The notes under the pieces are model-generated. The model made no database searches and was not told the DNA's origin. It worked only from the letters and a program-made list of their open reading frames with translations. DNA of 64,000 nt. Source: Lachnospiraceae bacterium. Lineage in GTDB: Bacteria > Bacillota > Clostridia > Lachnospirales > Lachnospiraceae. The stretch spans positions 682,001 through 746,000 of the forward strand of contig JAKVNF010000002.1 of NCBI GenBank assembly GCA_022483465.1. Direction: 5' to 3'. The position numbers and the translations under genes were made by a program. Below are positions 52,077 to 61,181 of this stretch, piece by piece (within the stretch, counting starts at the first letter, position 1; each line of letters begins with the position of its first letter).

Positions 52077-53841
52077 CTGTCTTATCCCCCTCTCTTACCT
52101 GCGGCAGGTGGAAGTGCATGGTCGTGTACTTCCCCTGCACGCTGTCTATGGTAATTCCAAATGTCTTCCCGAAGTGAAACCGAATGCGCTGCTGCACGTT
52201 TGACACCCCGACGTGCCGGAAAAAGTCGGTGTCATCCGTGGACTGTCCGGAGAGTGTCTTTTGAATCGCCTCCTGACTCATTCCCACACCATTGTCCGTG
52301 ACATCCATAAACCAGTCCGGAACCGGATGGTCTGCAAGCGGCGTCTCCACTTTACTTTCTCCCGGATAGATATGAATCCGGATCTTCCCCGCGCCGCCGT
52401 TTGGCTCGATGCCATGAAAAATGGCATTCTCCACAATCGGCTGCAGGGAAAACCGGTTGACCATACAGGAGAGAAGTCCCTGGTCCGCAATATCGTACTC
52501 GAGCTCGATCGTGCCGCAGTAGCGGTACTTCATGATGGTAAAATAGTCATCCACGAGGTGAATCTCCTCCGAAAGCGGGATCAGGCTCCCCTTTCCCTTT
52601 GCCACGTTCTTCAGAAGCCTGGAGAGCGCCGTGGAGACATCTGCGATGCCGTCCGCTCCCTGGATGACCGCCATCCACTTGATCGTATTCAGTGTGTTGT
52701 ACATGAAGTGCGGGTTGATCTGAGACTGCAGAATCTCATAGTTGAGTTCCTGCTTTGTCCGCTCATCCTGCACCTGCTTTTTCATCATCCGGTCCACGTT
52801 CTCCGACAGATCGTTGATTCCCTTCCCGATCGTCCCGAGCTCGTCATCCCACTCGATGGAGGGATCCCGCGTAAAATCTCCGTTTGCCGTCCTTCCGATT
52901 TTCACCAGAAGCCGGTTGACCGGACGCGTGATGCGGTACTGCAAAAGCACCGAGAGAAGCAGGCCAAACAGCACCATAAACACAAACAAAAGCACCACGA
53001 TATGGACCAGCTCTCCCGCCGGAGGAACCATCCAGGTCTGTGTGGCAAGATGAATGGACCAGCCGTTTTCCTGCAGGCTGCAGGAAATCACATTGTCCGG
53101 GATCTTCGCCTCCTGAAAGACGCCGTCCTGCCAGACATAGGAGTGTCCGTCCCCGATGGTGACATAGAGTGTCTCTCCATCCGCCAGCGTATAGTGGGAG
53201 AACTGGTTGGACACGATATCCGGGGAGAGTTCAATATACACCCAGCCGAGAGTTTTAGAAGAGGAACTGCTGAAAATCGGCCGGACGATGGGAATCACCT
53301 TCTGACTGTCTCCCCCCACACTGCTTTCCACGATTCCGGTCCAGACATCGTTCTCCTGCATGAGTTTCTGGAAGTAATCTGACGCCATCAGTGTGCTGGT
53401 CTCAAATCTGCTGTTGCCTGTCGTGGTCATAATCTGGATAAAGGTGTTTCCGTCTGCCGGCGCGATGACGGCCCGATCTACAATGCCGCGCAATTCACAG
53501 CTGTAGAATTCATCCAGCATGCGGTCATAGGTCGTCACCGCCTGGCTCTTGTAGGAAGAAAATGAGAGATCATCGCGGGAGGCGAGCATGAGATAATTGT
53601 TCACAGAGCTGTCAAAGCTGAGCCAGTTCAGAAATGTCATGGTATGATCCAGATCCGTGTCGATCTCCCCGGCAAGGACCTGCAGATTGTTCCGAAGGGA
53701 CTGTTTCTGCGCACTGCGCAGGTACCGGTAGGACACCAGATAGGTTTCTGCAGATGCTGCAAGTGCGAGCACCACGGCAAACATCATGGAGACGATTACG
53801 ATCTGCGTTCGCAGAGAATGAGCATGTTTTTTCTTCTTCAT
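52051..53841 (-). CDS. YesM-type sensor histidine kinase
   Basis: About 596 residues. I use the ATG at 53841 (MKKKKHAHSLRTQIVIVSMM), which puts positive charge before the first transmembrane helix; the frame is open further upstream, but no better ribosome-binding site is visible. An extracytoplasmic sensor domain follows, then a second helix (IVVLLFVFMVLFGLLLSVLL), HAMP, the phospho-acceptor motif QSQINPHFMYNTLNTIKW, and an ATPase domain with LQPIVENAIFHGIE and DNGVGMS. All key residues are present, unlike the kinase remnant at 13136-14020. It is divergent from the binding-protein gene. Confidence 0.9.
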   Translation of the reverse strand: MKKKKHAHSLRTQIVIVSMMFAVVLALAASAETYLVSYRYLRSAQKQSLRNNLQVLAGEIDTDLDHTMTFLNWLSFDSSVNNYLMLASRDDLSFSSYKSQAVTTYDRMLDEFYSCELRGIVDRAVIAPADGNTFIQIMTTTGNSRFETSTLMASDYFQKLMQENDVWTGIVESSVGGDSQKVIPIVRPIFSSSSSKTLGWVYIELSPDIVSNQFSHYTLADGETLYVTIGDGHSYVWQDGVFQEAKIPDNVISCSLQENGWSIHLATQTWMVPPAGELVHIVVLLFVFMVLFGLLLSVLLQYRITRPVNRLLVKIGRTANGDFTRDPSIEWDDELGTIGKGINDLSENVDRMMKKQVQDERTKQELNYEILQSQINPHFMYNTLNTIKWMAVIQGADGIADVSTALSRLLKNVAKGKGSLIPLSEEIHLVDDYFTIMKYRYCGTIELEYDIADQGLLSCMVNRFSLQPIVENAIFHGIEPNGGAGKIRIHIYPGESKVETPLADHPVPDWFMDVTDNGVGMSQEAIQKTLSGQSTDDTDFFRHVGVSNVQQRIRFHFGKTFGITIDSVQGKYTTMHFHLPQVREGDKTVVQNSDRG

Positions 53842-54072
53842 GGCCGATAAAAAAAGTACAGGGAAATCTAAAAAAAATATATTTTTTGTTGAGTAAGCAC
53901 AACAAAACAGCACGTTTCGATAAAATTTCCGCATTTATGCATAAGAAAAACGCGAATAGAATAAAGCTATCACGAAAAAGCGGTGGGTTCAAGAGAACAA
54001 AGCGGCCGGGTACCGCCATTCGGGAAGGCGTTTTGAGGGGAATCACCGCACAGGTTACCGTAAGGAGGGAAT

Positions 54073-55428
54073 ATGAAAAGGAAAACACTTTGTATCGCAC
54101 TGACCGCCATCATGGCAGGATCGATGCTGGCAGGCTGCGGAAGCAGCAGCTCTTCCACCGGTTCCACGGACACCGCTGCAGCCACCACGCAGGGCAGCAC
54201 AGAGGCCGCAGCCTCGGATTCCGGTGACAGCTCCGGCAAAACCACGCTGACCTGGGCGCTCTGGGATGAAAGCAGCACCGTCTACTATCAGCCTCTGATC
54301 GATGCCTTCGAGGCGGAGCATCCGGACATCAACGTGGAGATGGTCGATCTCGGATCCACCGACTACTCTACCGTTCTTGGCACGCAGCTCTCCGGTTCGG
54401 ACAGCAACTTCGATGTGGTGTCCATCAAGGATACTCCCGGCTATGTGACGCTCGTCAACAAGGGTGTTCTCGAGCCCCTCGATGACAAGATCTCCAGTGA
54501 CGGAATCGACCTGACCAAATACAGCGGCATCACCGATCAGCTGAAGGTCGACGATCAGCTCTATGAGCTTCCCTTCCGCTCCGACATCTGGGTTCTTTAC
54601 TACAACAAGGACGTTTTCGACAAGGCAGGTGTCGACTATCCCACCAATGATATGACCTGGGATGAGTACGACGCACTTGCACGCAGCATTACCGATACCA
54701 CGCCCGGCTCTGAAGTCTATGGTGCCCACTATCACACCTGGAGATCCACGATCATGCTGGATGGCATTCTCGACGGAAAGCACACCGCAGCAGACGGGGA
54801 TTACGAATTTGCGAAGCCCTACTACGAGATGGCACTGAAGGAGCAGGAGGACGGCGTCTGCATGGACTATGCAACCTTAAAGACCCAGGGCCTTCACTAC
54901 TCCGACGCATTCGCCCAGGGCAACATCGGCATGATGAACATGGGAAGCTGGTTCATCTCCACGCTGATCAGCAAGATCCAGTCCGGTGAGTACACCGACT
55001 GCACGAACTGGGGCATCGTCAAGTATCCCCACGCAGATGGCGTAGAGCCCGGATCCACTCTCTCCACAATCACCTGCCTGGGCATTCCGACCAGCGCACC
55101 GAACAAGGACGCTGCCTGGGAGTTCGTCAAGTTCGTCTGCGGTGAGGAAGGCGCTGAGGTTCTTGCCGGCACCGGAAATATCCCCGCTATGACCAACGAC
55201 CAGATCGTGGATCTGATCTCCTCGATGGATGGTTTCCCGACCGACGAAAATTCCAAGCAGGCACTGGTGGCAACCAACGCATACCTGGAGATGCCCGCCA
55301 ATGACAAGGCATCCGAGATCGAGACAGTCCTGAACGAGCAGCATGACCTGATCATGACAGAGTCCACTTCCGTGGATGACGGTATTGCTGCCATGAATGA
55401 AGGCGTACAGGAAATCCTGAACCAGTAA
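54073..55428 (+). CDS. ABC transporter sugar-binding lipoprotein (CUT1, family 1)
   Basis: A 451-residue extracellular binding protein. It has a lipoprotein signal MKRKTLCIALTAIMAGSMLAGC with the lipid-modified Cys at position 22, then a Ser- and Thr-rich linker. The mature part starts KTTLTWALWDESSTVYYQPL and has the family patterns YELPFRSDIWVLYYNKDVFD and GNIGMMNMGSWFISTL. AAGGAGGG precedes the ATG. It begins the importer operon and lies divergent to the kinase gene. The ligand is inferred to be a uronic-acid oligosaccharide from the downstream enzymes. Confidence 0.92.
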   Translation: MKRKTLCIALTAIMAGSMLAGCGSSSSSTGSTDTAAATTQGSTEAAASDSGDSSGKTTLTWALWDESSTVYYQPLIDAFEAEHPDINVEMVDLGSTDYSTVLGTQLSGSDSNFDVVSIKDTPGYVTLVNKGVLEPLDDKISSDGIDLTKYSGITDQLKVDDQLYELPFRSDIWVLYYNKDVFDKAGVDYPTNDMTWDEYDALARSITDTTPGSEVYGAHYHTWRSTIMLDGILDGKHTAADGDYEFAKPYYEMALKEQEDGVCMDYATLKTQGLHYSDAFAQGNIGMMNMGSWFISTLISKIQSGEYTDCTNWGIVKYPHADGVEPGSTLSTITCLGIPTSAPNKDAAWEFVKFVCGEEGAEVLAGTGNIPAMTNDQIVDLISSMDGFPTDENSKQALVATNAYLEMPANDKASEIETVLNEQHDLIMTESTSVDDGIAAMNEGVQEILNQ

Positions 55429-55436
55429 ACCGGGAA

Positions 55437-55744
55437 GGCGTTAGTAAAGAACCGGGTTGATGGGTTCCATACCACAACCTCCATGGTGAACTCTCGACGC
55501 GATAATGTCCGATGAAGATATAGAATCCCCATTTGGAGCTCTTTTCTTCTCCGCATAATGCCTATCTTGTTATTTATAGTCACATACTCGGCAAGTGAGT
55601 GTATGTGTTTAGGCAATCTAGGTGATGCTTTGTTACATGATGCAACACAGCACGGATAGGAGTGTACCCAGCTCGAGCTCAAAGTGAGGTATTAGTGGTC
55701 TCATGCTAGGCGATCGCTTATCAACCCGTTTCTTAACTAACGCC
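55437..55744. mobile_element. 308-bp MITE with IS1595-type ends
   Basis: A non-coding element whose ends closely match the IS1595 elements in this window: left GGCGTTAGTAAAGAACCGGG, right (complement) GGCGTTAGTTAAGAAACGGG. It is flanked by an exact 8-bp duplication ACCGGGAA (55429-55436, 55745-55752). It has no transposase but the right ends, so the IS1595 transposase may move it in trans. It sits 8 bp after the stop of the binding-protein gene and about 120 bp before the permease gene, where it could change the ratio of the two products. Confidence 0.92.
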
Positions 55745-55867
55745 ACCGGGAATCTATTCACCGGGAAACAGAAAGATGTGCAGAGGCAAATGCAAGCCGG
55801 CTCCTTTGGCAGACTGGCCTCTGCACTTTTTATACCCAAAACAGAAAAGGAAATGGGAGGAATGTCT

Positions 55868-56803
55868 ATGAGTCAGCAAGTTCAGGCCGCCGAATCAGCG
55901 GCGCTTCTTTCGCGGAAAAAGCGGGACCGCAGGCGCACCCTGGTCGCCTACTCTTTTATCGCACCAAATTTCATCGGTTTTGCCGTCTTCACCCTGGGTC
56001 CCATTGTCATGGCCTTTATCATGGCGTTCACGGACTGGGACGGAAACAATGCCATGAATTTCATCGGCCTTGCCAACTTCCGGGACATCTTCTCCGACGA
56101 CCGGTTTCTCTCCGCTCTGAAGAACACCCTGGTCTACAGTGTCTTCACCGTTCCCTTTACGCTGATCATTGCATTGGGCCTGGCCATGCTGCTGAACCGA
56201 CCGATCCGTGGACGCAATTTCTTCCGAACCGTCGTCTTCTTCCCCTATGTTGCCTCCCTGGTTGCTGTTGCCGCCGTCTGGAACATGATCTTCTCTCCTG
56301 CCAAGGGCAGCATTGCGAACCAGTTTCTGGTCAACATACTCCACATGGAAGCAAGCAAGTGGGCCGCCGCTCCCTCTACGGTCATGCTGACCATCATCAT
56401 GTTCTCGATCTGGAAAAACATGGGTTATTACATGGTCATCTATCTCGCAGGACTGCAGGGCGTCAACACGGAACTGTACGAGGCGGCAAGCCTTGACGGT
56501 GCCGGCGCCTGGCAGAAATTTCTCCACGTCACGCTCCCACAGCTTCGGCCCACTACCTTCTTCGTCACCATTATTCTCACCATCAACTGCTTCAAGGTCT
56601 ATGACATCGTCTACATGCTGGCCGGCGGTTCCAACGGCGTTGTCAACAAGAGTGCCATCGTCCTGGTGTACTACATCTACGAAGAGGCATTCCGCAACTG
56701 GAAGCTCGGCAAGGCATCTGCTGCTTCGATGGTTCTGTTCCTGATCGTGCTGGCGATCACGCTGATCCAGTTCCGCGGTCAGAGCCGCAGTGAAAACGAA
56801 TAA
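55868..56803 (+). CDS. ABC sugar transporter permease (MalF/UgpA type)
   Basis: A 311-residue integral membrane protein. The start is the ATG at 55868 (MSQQVQAAESAALLSRKKRD), with GGGAGG 7 bases upstream. Six transmembrane helices are predicted, beginning VAYSFIAPNFIGFAVFTLGP. The cytoplasmic EAA motif reads LYEAASLDGAGAWQKFLHVT, which contacts the ATPase. No ATPase gene is nearby, so a shared MsmX-type ATPase encoded elsewhere is likely, as is common for Firmicute CUT1 systems. Downstream of the MITE. Confidence 0.92.
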   Translation: MSQQVQAAESAALLSRKKRDRRRTLVAYSFIAPNFIGFAVFTLGPIVMAFIMAFTDWDGNNAMNFIGLANFRDIFSDDRFLSALKNTLVYSVFTVPFTLIIALGLAMLLNRPIRGRNFFRTVVFFPYVASLVAVAAVWNMIFSPAKGSIANQFLVNILHMEASKWAAAPSTVMLTIIMFSIWKNMGYYMVIYLAGLQGVNTELYEAASLDGAGAWQKFLHVTLPQLRPTTFFVTIILTINCFKVYDIVYMLAGGSNGVVNKSAIVLVYYIYEEAFRNWKLGKASAASMVLFLIVLAITLIQFRGQSRSENE

Positions 56804-56811
56804 GGGAGGCA

Positions 56812-57651
56812 ATGATGAAAAGTAAATCCAAAAATCGCACCGCTGCGCAGGTGATCACATATGCGCTGCTGATCCTGCTCGCTGTGATCATGCTGGTTCC
56901 CTTTGTCTGGATGATCTCGGCATCACTCAAGCAGAATAAGGATATCTTCGTGATTCCCTATGAGTGGTTTACCAGCAGTCCCCGCTGGCAGAACTACGTC
57001 GACATCTGGAAAAAGATCCCGCTCGCCACATTCACGCTCAACACCGTCAAACTGACCCTGATCGTGACATTCCTGCAGATCCTGACCTCCAGCTTTGCCG
57101 CATACGCCTTCTCCAAGCTTCACTTCAAGGGACGCAATACCCTGTTTCTCTGCTACGTTGCCACGATTGCCGTGCCGTGGCAGGTATACATGGTTCCCCA
57201 GTTCATCTTTATGAGAAGGCTGGGTCTGGCAGATACCCACCTTGCCATCATCATTCTGCAGGCCTTCTCCGCTTTCGGTGTATTCATGATGCGCCAGTTC
57301 TACCAGGGAATCCCCGATTCCCTCTGCGAAGCGGCCAGAATTGACGGCATGAGCGAGTACGGGATCTACCTGAAAATCATGCTCCCGCTCTCCAAGCCGG
57401 CCATCTCCACCCTGATCATCTTTACCTTCGTGAACACCTGGAACGACTTCCTTGGACCTTTGATCTACCTGACTTCGGAAAAGAAAAAGACCCTGCAGCT
57501 TGGACTGAAGATGTTCATCTCCCAGTACTCCGCCGAATACGGACTGATCATGGCGGCGTCCGTTCTGTCCCTGATCCCGGTTCTGATCGTGTTCCTCTCT
57601 CTGCAGAAGTACTTCGTTGAGGGAGTTGCATCCAGCGGTGTCAAGGGGTAA
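56812..57651 (+). CDS. ABC sugar transporter permease (MalG/UgpE type)
   Basis: A 279-residue permease with six predicted helices, starting MMKSKSKNRTAAQVITYALL; GGGAGG lies just upstream, and the second ATG at 56815 is equally possible. The EAA loop is LCEAARIDGMSEYGIYLKIM, followed by PLSKPAISTLIIFTFVNTWN. It starts 8 bp after the partner permease, so the two form one transporter core with shared expression. Confidence 0.92.
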   Translation: MMKSKSKNRTAAQVITYALLILLAVIMLVPFVWMISASLKQNKDIFVIPYEWFTSSPRWQNYVDIWKKIPLATFTLNTVKLTLIVTFLQILTSSFAAYAFSKLHFKGRNTLFLCYVATIAVPWQVYMVPQFIFMRRLGLADTHLAIIILQAFSAFGVFMMRQFYQGIPDSLCEAARIDGMSEYGIYLKIMLPLSKPAISTLIIFTFVNTWNDFLGPLIYLTSEKKKTLQLGLKMFISQYSAEYGLIMAASVLSLIPVLIVFLSLQKYFVEGVASSGVKG

Positions 57652-57701
57652 TCCGGTGCTAAACTCTAATGCATCTGGCAAGACAAAGGAGGAGTATTGA
57701 A

Positions 57702-58979
57702 ATGAAGCGTTGGATTACAAAAGAAAATCTGGAAAACAGCCCTTCCATCACCGAAGCAGAGGCAAGGGCGGCACGAAAGTTCTGCGTTCAAAGGACGCAG
57801 GAAAATCTCTCTACCTTCACGACGGCCTTCCCCGGTGCCGCCTCAAAGGATCTCTATTACCAGCCAGGACCCAACCTTGGCTGGACCACCGGATTCTGGA
57901 CGGGACTTGTGTGGCTCTCCTATGAGGCGCAGGAAGATCCCTCCAAAAAGGCGGCTCTGCTTCACGCGGGAAAGACACAGGCTGCGGATTTCCTTCGAAG
58001 AATCGAGAACAAAGAGGATGTGGATCACCACGACATGGGCTTTCTCTACACGCCCTCCTGCGTTGCTGCCTGGCGGCTCCTGTCCGATGATGACGCAAAA
58101 CGCGCAGCGATCCTTGCGGCCGATCAGCTCCTTGCAAGGTATCAGCCCGTGGGAAAGTTCCTGCAGGCCTGGGGAAAGATGGGCGCACCGGAGAATTACC
58201 GGTTTATTGTGGACTGCCTGCTGAATGTTCCCCTGCTCTTCTGGGCTTCCTCCGTCACAGAGGATCCGAAGTACCGGGAGGTTGCCCTCTCCCACATCCA
58301 CACAGCTCTCGCAAACGTGATTCGGGAGGACGGTTCCACCTGGCACACCGTCTTCATGAACCCCCAAACCGGTCTTTTTGACCACGGTGCCACCTGCCAG
58401 GGCTACCGGGATGGCTCCGCATGGGCAAGGGGACAGGCCTGGGCCGTATACGGAACCGCGCTTGCCTTTCGCGAAACGAAAGAGGAGGCATATCTGGCAG
58501 CTTTTCGAAAGGTCACCTCGTACTTTCTCTCCCACCTTCCCAAGGACCTGATCCCCTACTGGGATCTCTCCTTCGGAGACGGGGACGGGTATGCTCTGGA
58601 TCCTTCCATCCACGGGGAAGCGCCGTTTACCGAGAGCGCCGGGACAAATGAAAACGGCGGCATCTTCCAGCCAAGGGATGCCTCCTCCGCAGCGATCGCG
58701 GTCTGCGGCATGCTGGAGATGAGCAGATACCTTGCGCAAGACGAGGCAGCGTCTCTTGTCCTAACTGCAAAGCGCCTTCTGAAGGCCTGCACCGACACCT
58801 GCCTTGCCCGCCCGGATACCCCCACAAACGGTCTTTTGCTGCACAGCACCTACTCGCACAGGAGTCCGTTCAATACCTGCACCCCGGAGGGCACCGAGGA
58901 GTGCGTCATCTGGGGAGACTACTTCCTGCTTGAGGCACTGACCCGCGTCACCAATCCGGACTGGTGCGTCTACTGGTAA
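57702..58979 (+). CDS. GH88 unsaturated glucuronyl hydrolase
   Basis: A 425-residue enzyme that hydrates and removes the 4,5-unsaturated uronic acid left by polysaccharide lyases. The start is the ATG at 57702 with AAAGGAGGAG upstream. GH88 signatures are NLGWTTGFWTGLVWLSYE, FIVDCLLNVPLLFWASS with a catalytic Asp, and GYRDGSAWARGQAWAVYG with the second Asp. The (alpha/alpha)6 barrel length fits. No signal peptide, so it works inside the cell on imported oligosaccharides. A strong terminator follows, which should limit read-through into the next genes. Confidence 0.93.
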   Translation: MKRWITKENLENSPSITEAEARAARKFCVQRTQENLSTFTTAFPGAASKDLYYQPGPNLGWTTGFWTGLVWLSYEAQEDPSKKAALLHAGKTQAADFLRRIENKEDVDHHDMGFLYTPSCVAAWRLLSDDDAKRAAILAADQLLARYQPVGKFLQAWGKMGAPENYRFIVDCLLNVPLLFWASSVTEDPKYREVALSHIHTALANVIREDGSTWHTVFMNPQTGLFDHGATCQGYRDGSAWARGQAWAVYGTALAFRETKEEAYLAAFRKVTSYFLSHLPKDLIPYWDLSFGDGDGYALDPSIHGEAPFTESAGTNENGGIFQPRDASSAAIAVCGMLEMSRYLAQDEAASLVLTAKRLLKACTDTCLARPDTPTNGLLLHSTYSHRSPFNTCTPEGTEECVIWGDYFLLEALTRVTNPDWCVYW

Positions 58980-58985
58980 CATACC

Positions 58986-59032
58986 GGGCACCATTTCGGA
59001 AGATCAAAGAAATCCGGAATGGTGCCCTTTTT
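58986..59032 (+). terminator. Terminator after the GH88 gene
   Basis: A stem GGGCACCATT / AATGGTGCCC (extended by CGG / CCG) followed by TTTTTC. It divides the plus-strand operon, so the DUF2264 and GH2 genes may depend on read-through or their own promoter. Confidence 0.9.
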
Positions 59033-59109
59033 CTGAGTTTTTTCAAAGCAAGATGCGTTTTCCTGTCTTTGCGTGACGACAGGAAAATATTCATAAAGAG
59101 GGAAATAAG

Positions 59110-61161
59110 ATGCATTTTGAAGCAGCTACCAAAGACTGGCAAAAGAGTCCAATCACGAGCATGACGCGGCAGAGCTGGATCGAGGCGGGGAAGTATCTGC
59201 TGGAGGGCGCCTTTTCGAAGATCACCAGCATTGAAGAGCCGATGATCGTGCCGCGCAGTGAATTTGCCATCACCTACCCCCACCAGGGGATTCCCAGCTC
59301 CCAGCTGGAGCGGGAGAAGCGGGCGGAAGAATTTGAGGGACTGACAAGGACCTTTTTTATCGGATGCATGCTGATCCGAAACGATCCGGACACCCTGATC
59401 CACGGAATCCGGATCACAGACTACTATGCAAGGCAGATCCTGCGGGCCACGGATCCTGACGATCCCCTCTTTGTGGGAAGCTACGAACAGATGCAGGCCC
59501 TCTCCGGGGAACACCGGAACGATATCTGCTTTCAGCAGACCGTGGAGACCTGTGCCCTGGTCATCGGGCTCTGGGCCTGCCGGGAACAGATCTGGGAACG
59601 GTACTCCAAAAAGGACCAGGACCAGATCGCCGCGTTTTTGCAGGATTGGGCGATACATGCCACCGTCCCCCAGAACTGGCGTCTCTTCAACATGCTTGAC
59701 CTCGCCTTCCTGTATCAGAACGGCTACCCCATCGAATCCTCCCTCATGGCAGAACATGCTGCCGCCATCCTCCACTACTCGGTGGGGGACGGGTGGTACC
59801 GGGATGGCCAGAGTTTTGACTACTACAGCGCCTGGGCTTTCAACACCTATACCCCGCTCTGGTGCGCCTGGTACGGATATGAAAAAATGCCGGAACTGGC
59901 CGCCGCATTCGAGAAGCAGTCAAATCTCCTGATGCAGACCTATCCGGACTTCTTCGACGCAGACGGCTGGACGAACATGTGGGGACGAAGCGGCATCTAC
60001 CGCTGCGGCGCGGTGAGCCCCTTGGAGGCCAACTTCTTCCTCTCCCACCCCGCGGCAAATCCGGGACTTGCGCGCCGCATCGCCTCCGGATCCCTCCTGC
60101 AGTTTCTCTCCCGGGATGACTTTCTGGTGGACGGGGTTCCCTCCATCGGCTTTTACGGTCCCTTCTCCCCGCTGGTGCAGCCCTACTCCTGCGCAGAGTC
60201 GGTCTACTGGCTGGGGAAGGCCTTCCTGTGCCTGTACTTTCCGGAGGATCACCCTTTCTGGAGTGCCGCTGAGCAGGCGGGCACCTTTTCCGACAAAACC
60301 GGCCCGGTGAAGGTCACCGTTCTGGACGGCCCGGGCCTTTGCACTTCCAACCACCCGGCCAACGGTGAGACCCTGCTTCGCACCGGCAAGGTGGTAAAGG
60401 ATGCCTCGGACACCCGGGGCATGTGGGCCTACGGGAAGCTCTGCTACAGCACCAAATATCCCTGGGAGGCGGTCAGCGTCTCCGAGCAGTACGAGCTCAC
60501 CTATGAGGAGTCCGGAAGGGAATGCTCCCGGATCCCCAATGCCCTCTTCTACTGCGGACCCAAGAAGGAAGTCCTCTACCGCAGGGCGTTCTTTTCCCTC
60601 TCCACAGGCACGGAGATGCACTGGCTCGATGCGATGGATCTTGCGGACTTCCCGGTGGCGGAGGGAATTCTTCGCTGTGACAGGATCCGCCTCTGCCACC
60701 GTCCTTCAAGGCTCACGCTCGGCTCCTTCGGTTTCCCGGACAACGAAACCACTGTGCAGACAAAAGAGGGACCAAACGGCGAAAAGGCCATGATCCTGAA
60801 AGGGACGGATGCCATGGGACAGCCAAGGCAGCTTGCCATGACCATCTTTGCCGGTTGGCAGGACCTGTCCCTGATGCAGGGAACCGGCTCCAACCCGGAC
60901 TCGGCAAAGTCTCTGATCCTCGCAGCCTCTGTCCGCTATCAGCACCACTATGATGCGGCAGAGCCCCATGTGCTGCTCTCCCAGGTGCTCACCAGAGAGG
61001 ATGGAAAAGACTTTACCGAAGAGGAGCTCTTTCCCATCGAAAAGATCGACTGGGAAGATCCCTGGCAGAGCGGCGTGTACGGCGCCGTGACCCTGCATAT
61101 GCGGGATGGGTTGATTCACCGGATCGACTACACAGGGATTGAGGCAAGACTCACGATTTGA
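59110..61161 (+). CDS. DUF2264 glycoside hydrolase (GH154-type)
   Basis: A 683-residue protein of the DUF2264 family, part of which is classed as GH154 with reported beta-glucuronidase activity. The N-terminal two thirds is an (alpha/alpha) barrel with FEAATKDWQKSPITSMTRQS, VPQNWRLFNMLDLAFLYQNG and YYSAWAFNTYTPLWCAWYGY. The C-terminal part is a beta-sandwich. The start has GAGGGAAA upstream. No signal peptide. It overlaps the region just upstream of the GH2 gene. In context it likely removes a uronic acid from imported oligosaccharides. The activity is inferred from family and context. Confidence 0.8.
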   Translation: MHFEAATKDWQKSPITSMTRQSWIEAGKYLLEGAFSKITSIEEPMIVPRSEFAITYPHQGIPSSQLEREKRAEEFEGLTRTFFIGCMLIRNDPDTLIHGIRITDYYARQILRATDPDDPLFVGSYEQMQALSGEHRNDICFQQTVETCALVIGLWACREQIWERYSKKDQDQIAAFLQDWAIHATVPQNWRLFNMLDLAFLYQNGYPIESSLMAEHAAAILHYSVGDGWYRDGQSFDYYSAWAFNTYTPLWCAWYGYEKMPELAAAFEKQSNLLMQTYPDFFDADGWTNMWGRSGIYRCGAVSPLEANFFLSHPAANPGLARRIASGSLLQFLSRDDFLVDGVPSIGFYGPFSPLVQPYSCAESVYWLGKAFLCLYFPEDHPFWSAAEQAGTFSDKTGPVKVTVLDGPGLCTSNHPANGETLLRTGKVVKDASDTRGMWAYGKLCYSTKYPWEAVSVSEQYELTYEESGRECSRIPNALFYCGPKKEVLYRRAFFSLSTGTEMHWLDAMDLADFPVAEGILRCDRIRLCHRPSRLTLGSFGFPDNETTVQTKEGPNGEKAMILKGTDAMGQPRQLAMTIFAGWQDLSLMQGTGSNPDSAKSLILAASVRYQHHYDAAEPHVLLSQVLTREDGKDFTEEELFPIEKIDWEDPWQSGVYGAVTLHMRDGLIHRIDYTGIEARLTI

Positions 61162-61181
61162 CCACGCAGGAGGATACAGCG

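Noticed and set aside
53842-54072. Promoter boxes between the kinase and binding-protein genes
   Set aside because: The region is AT-rich with several partial matches, such as TAGAAT, but no -35/-10 pair with good spacing could be chosen with confidence.
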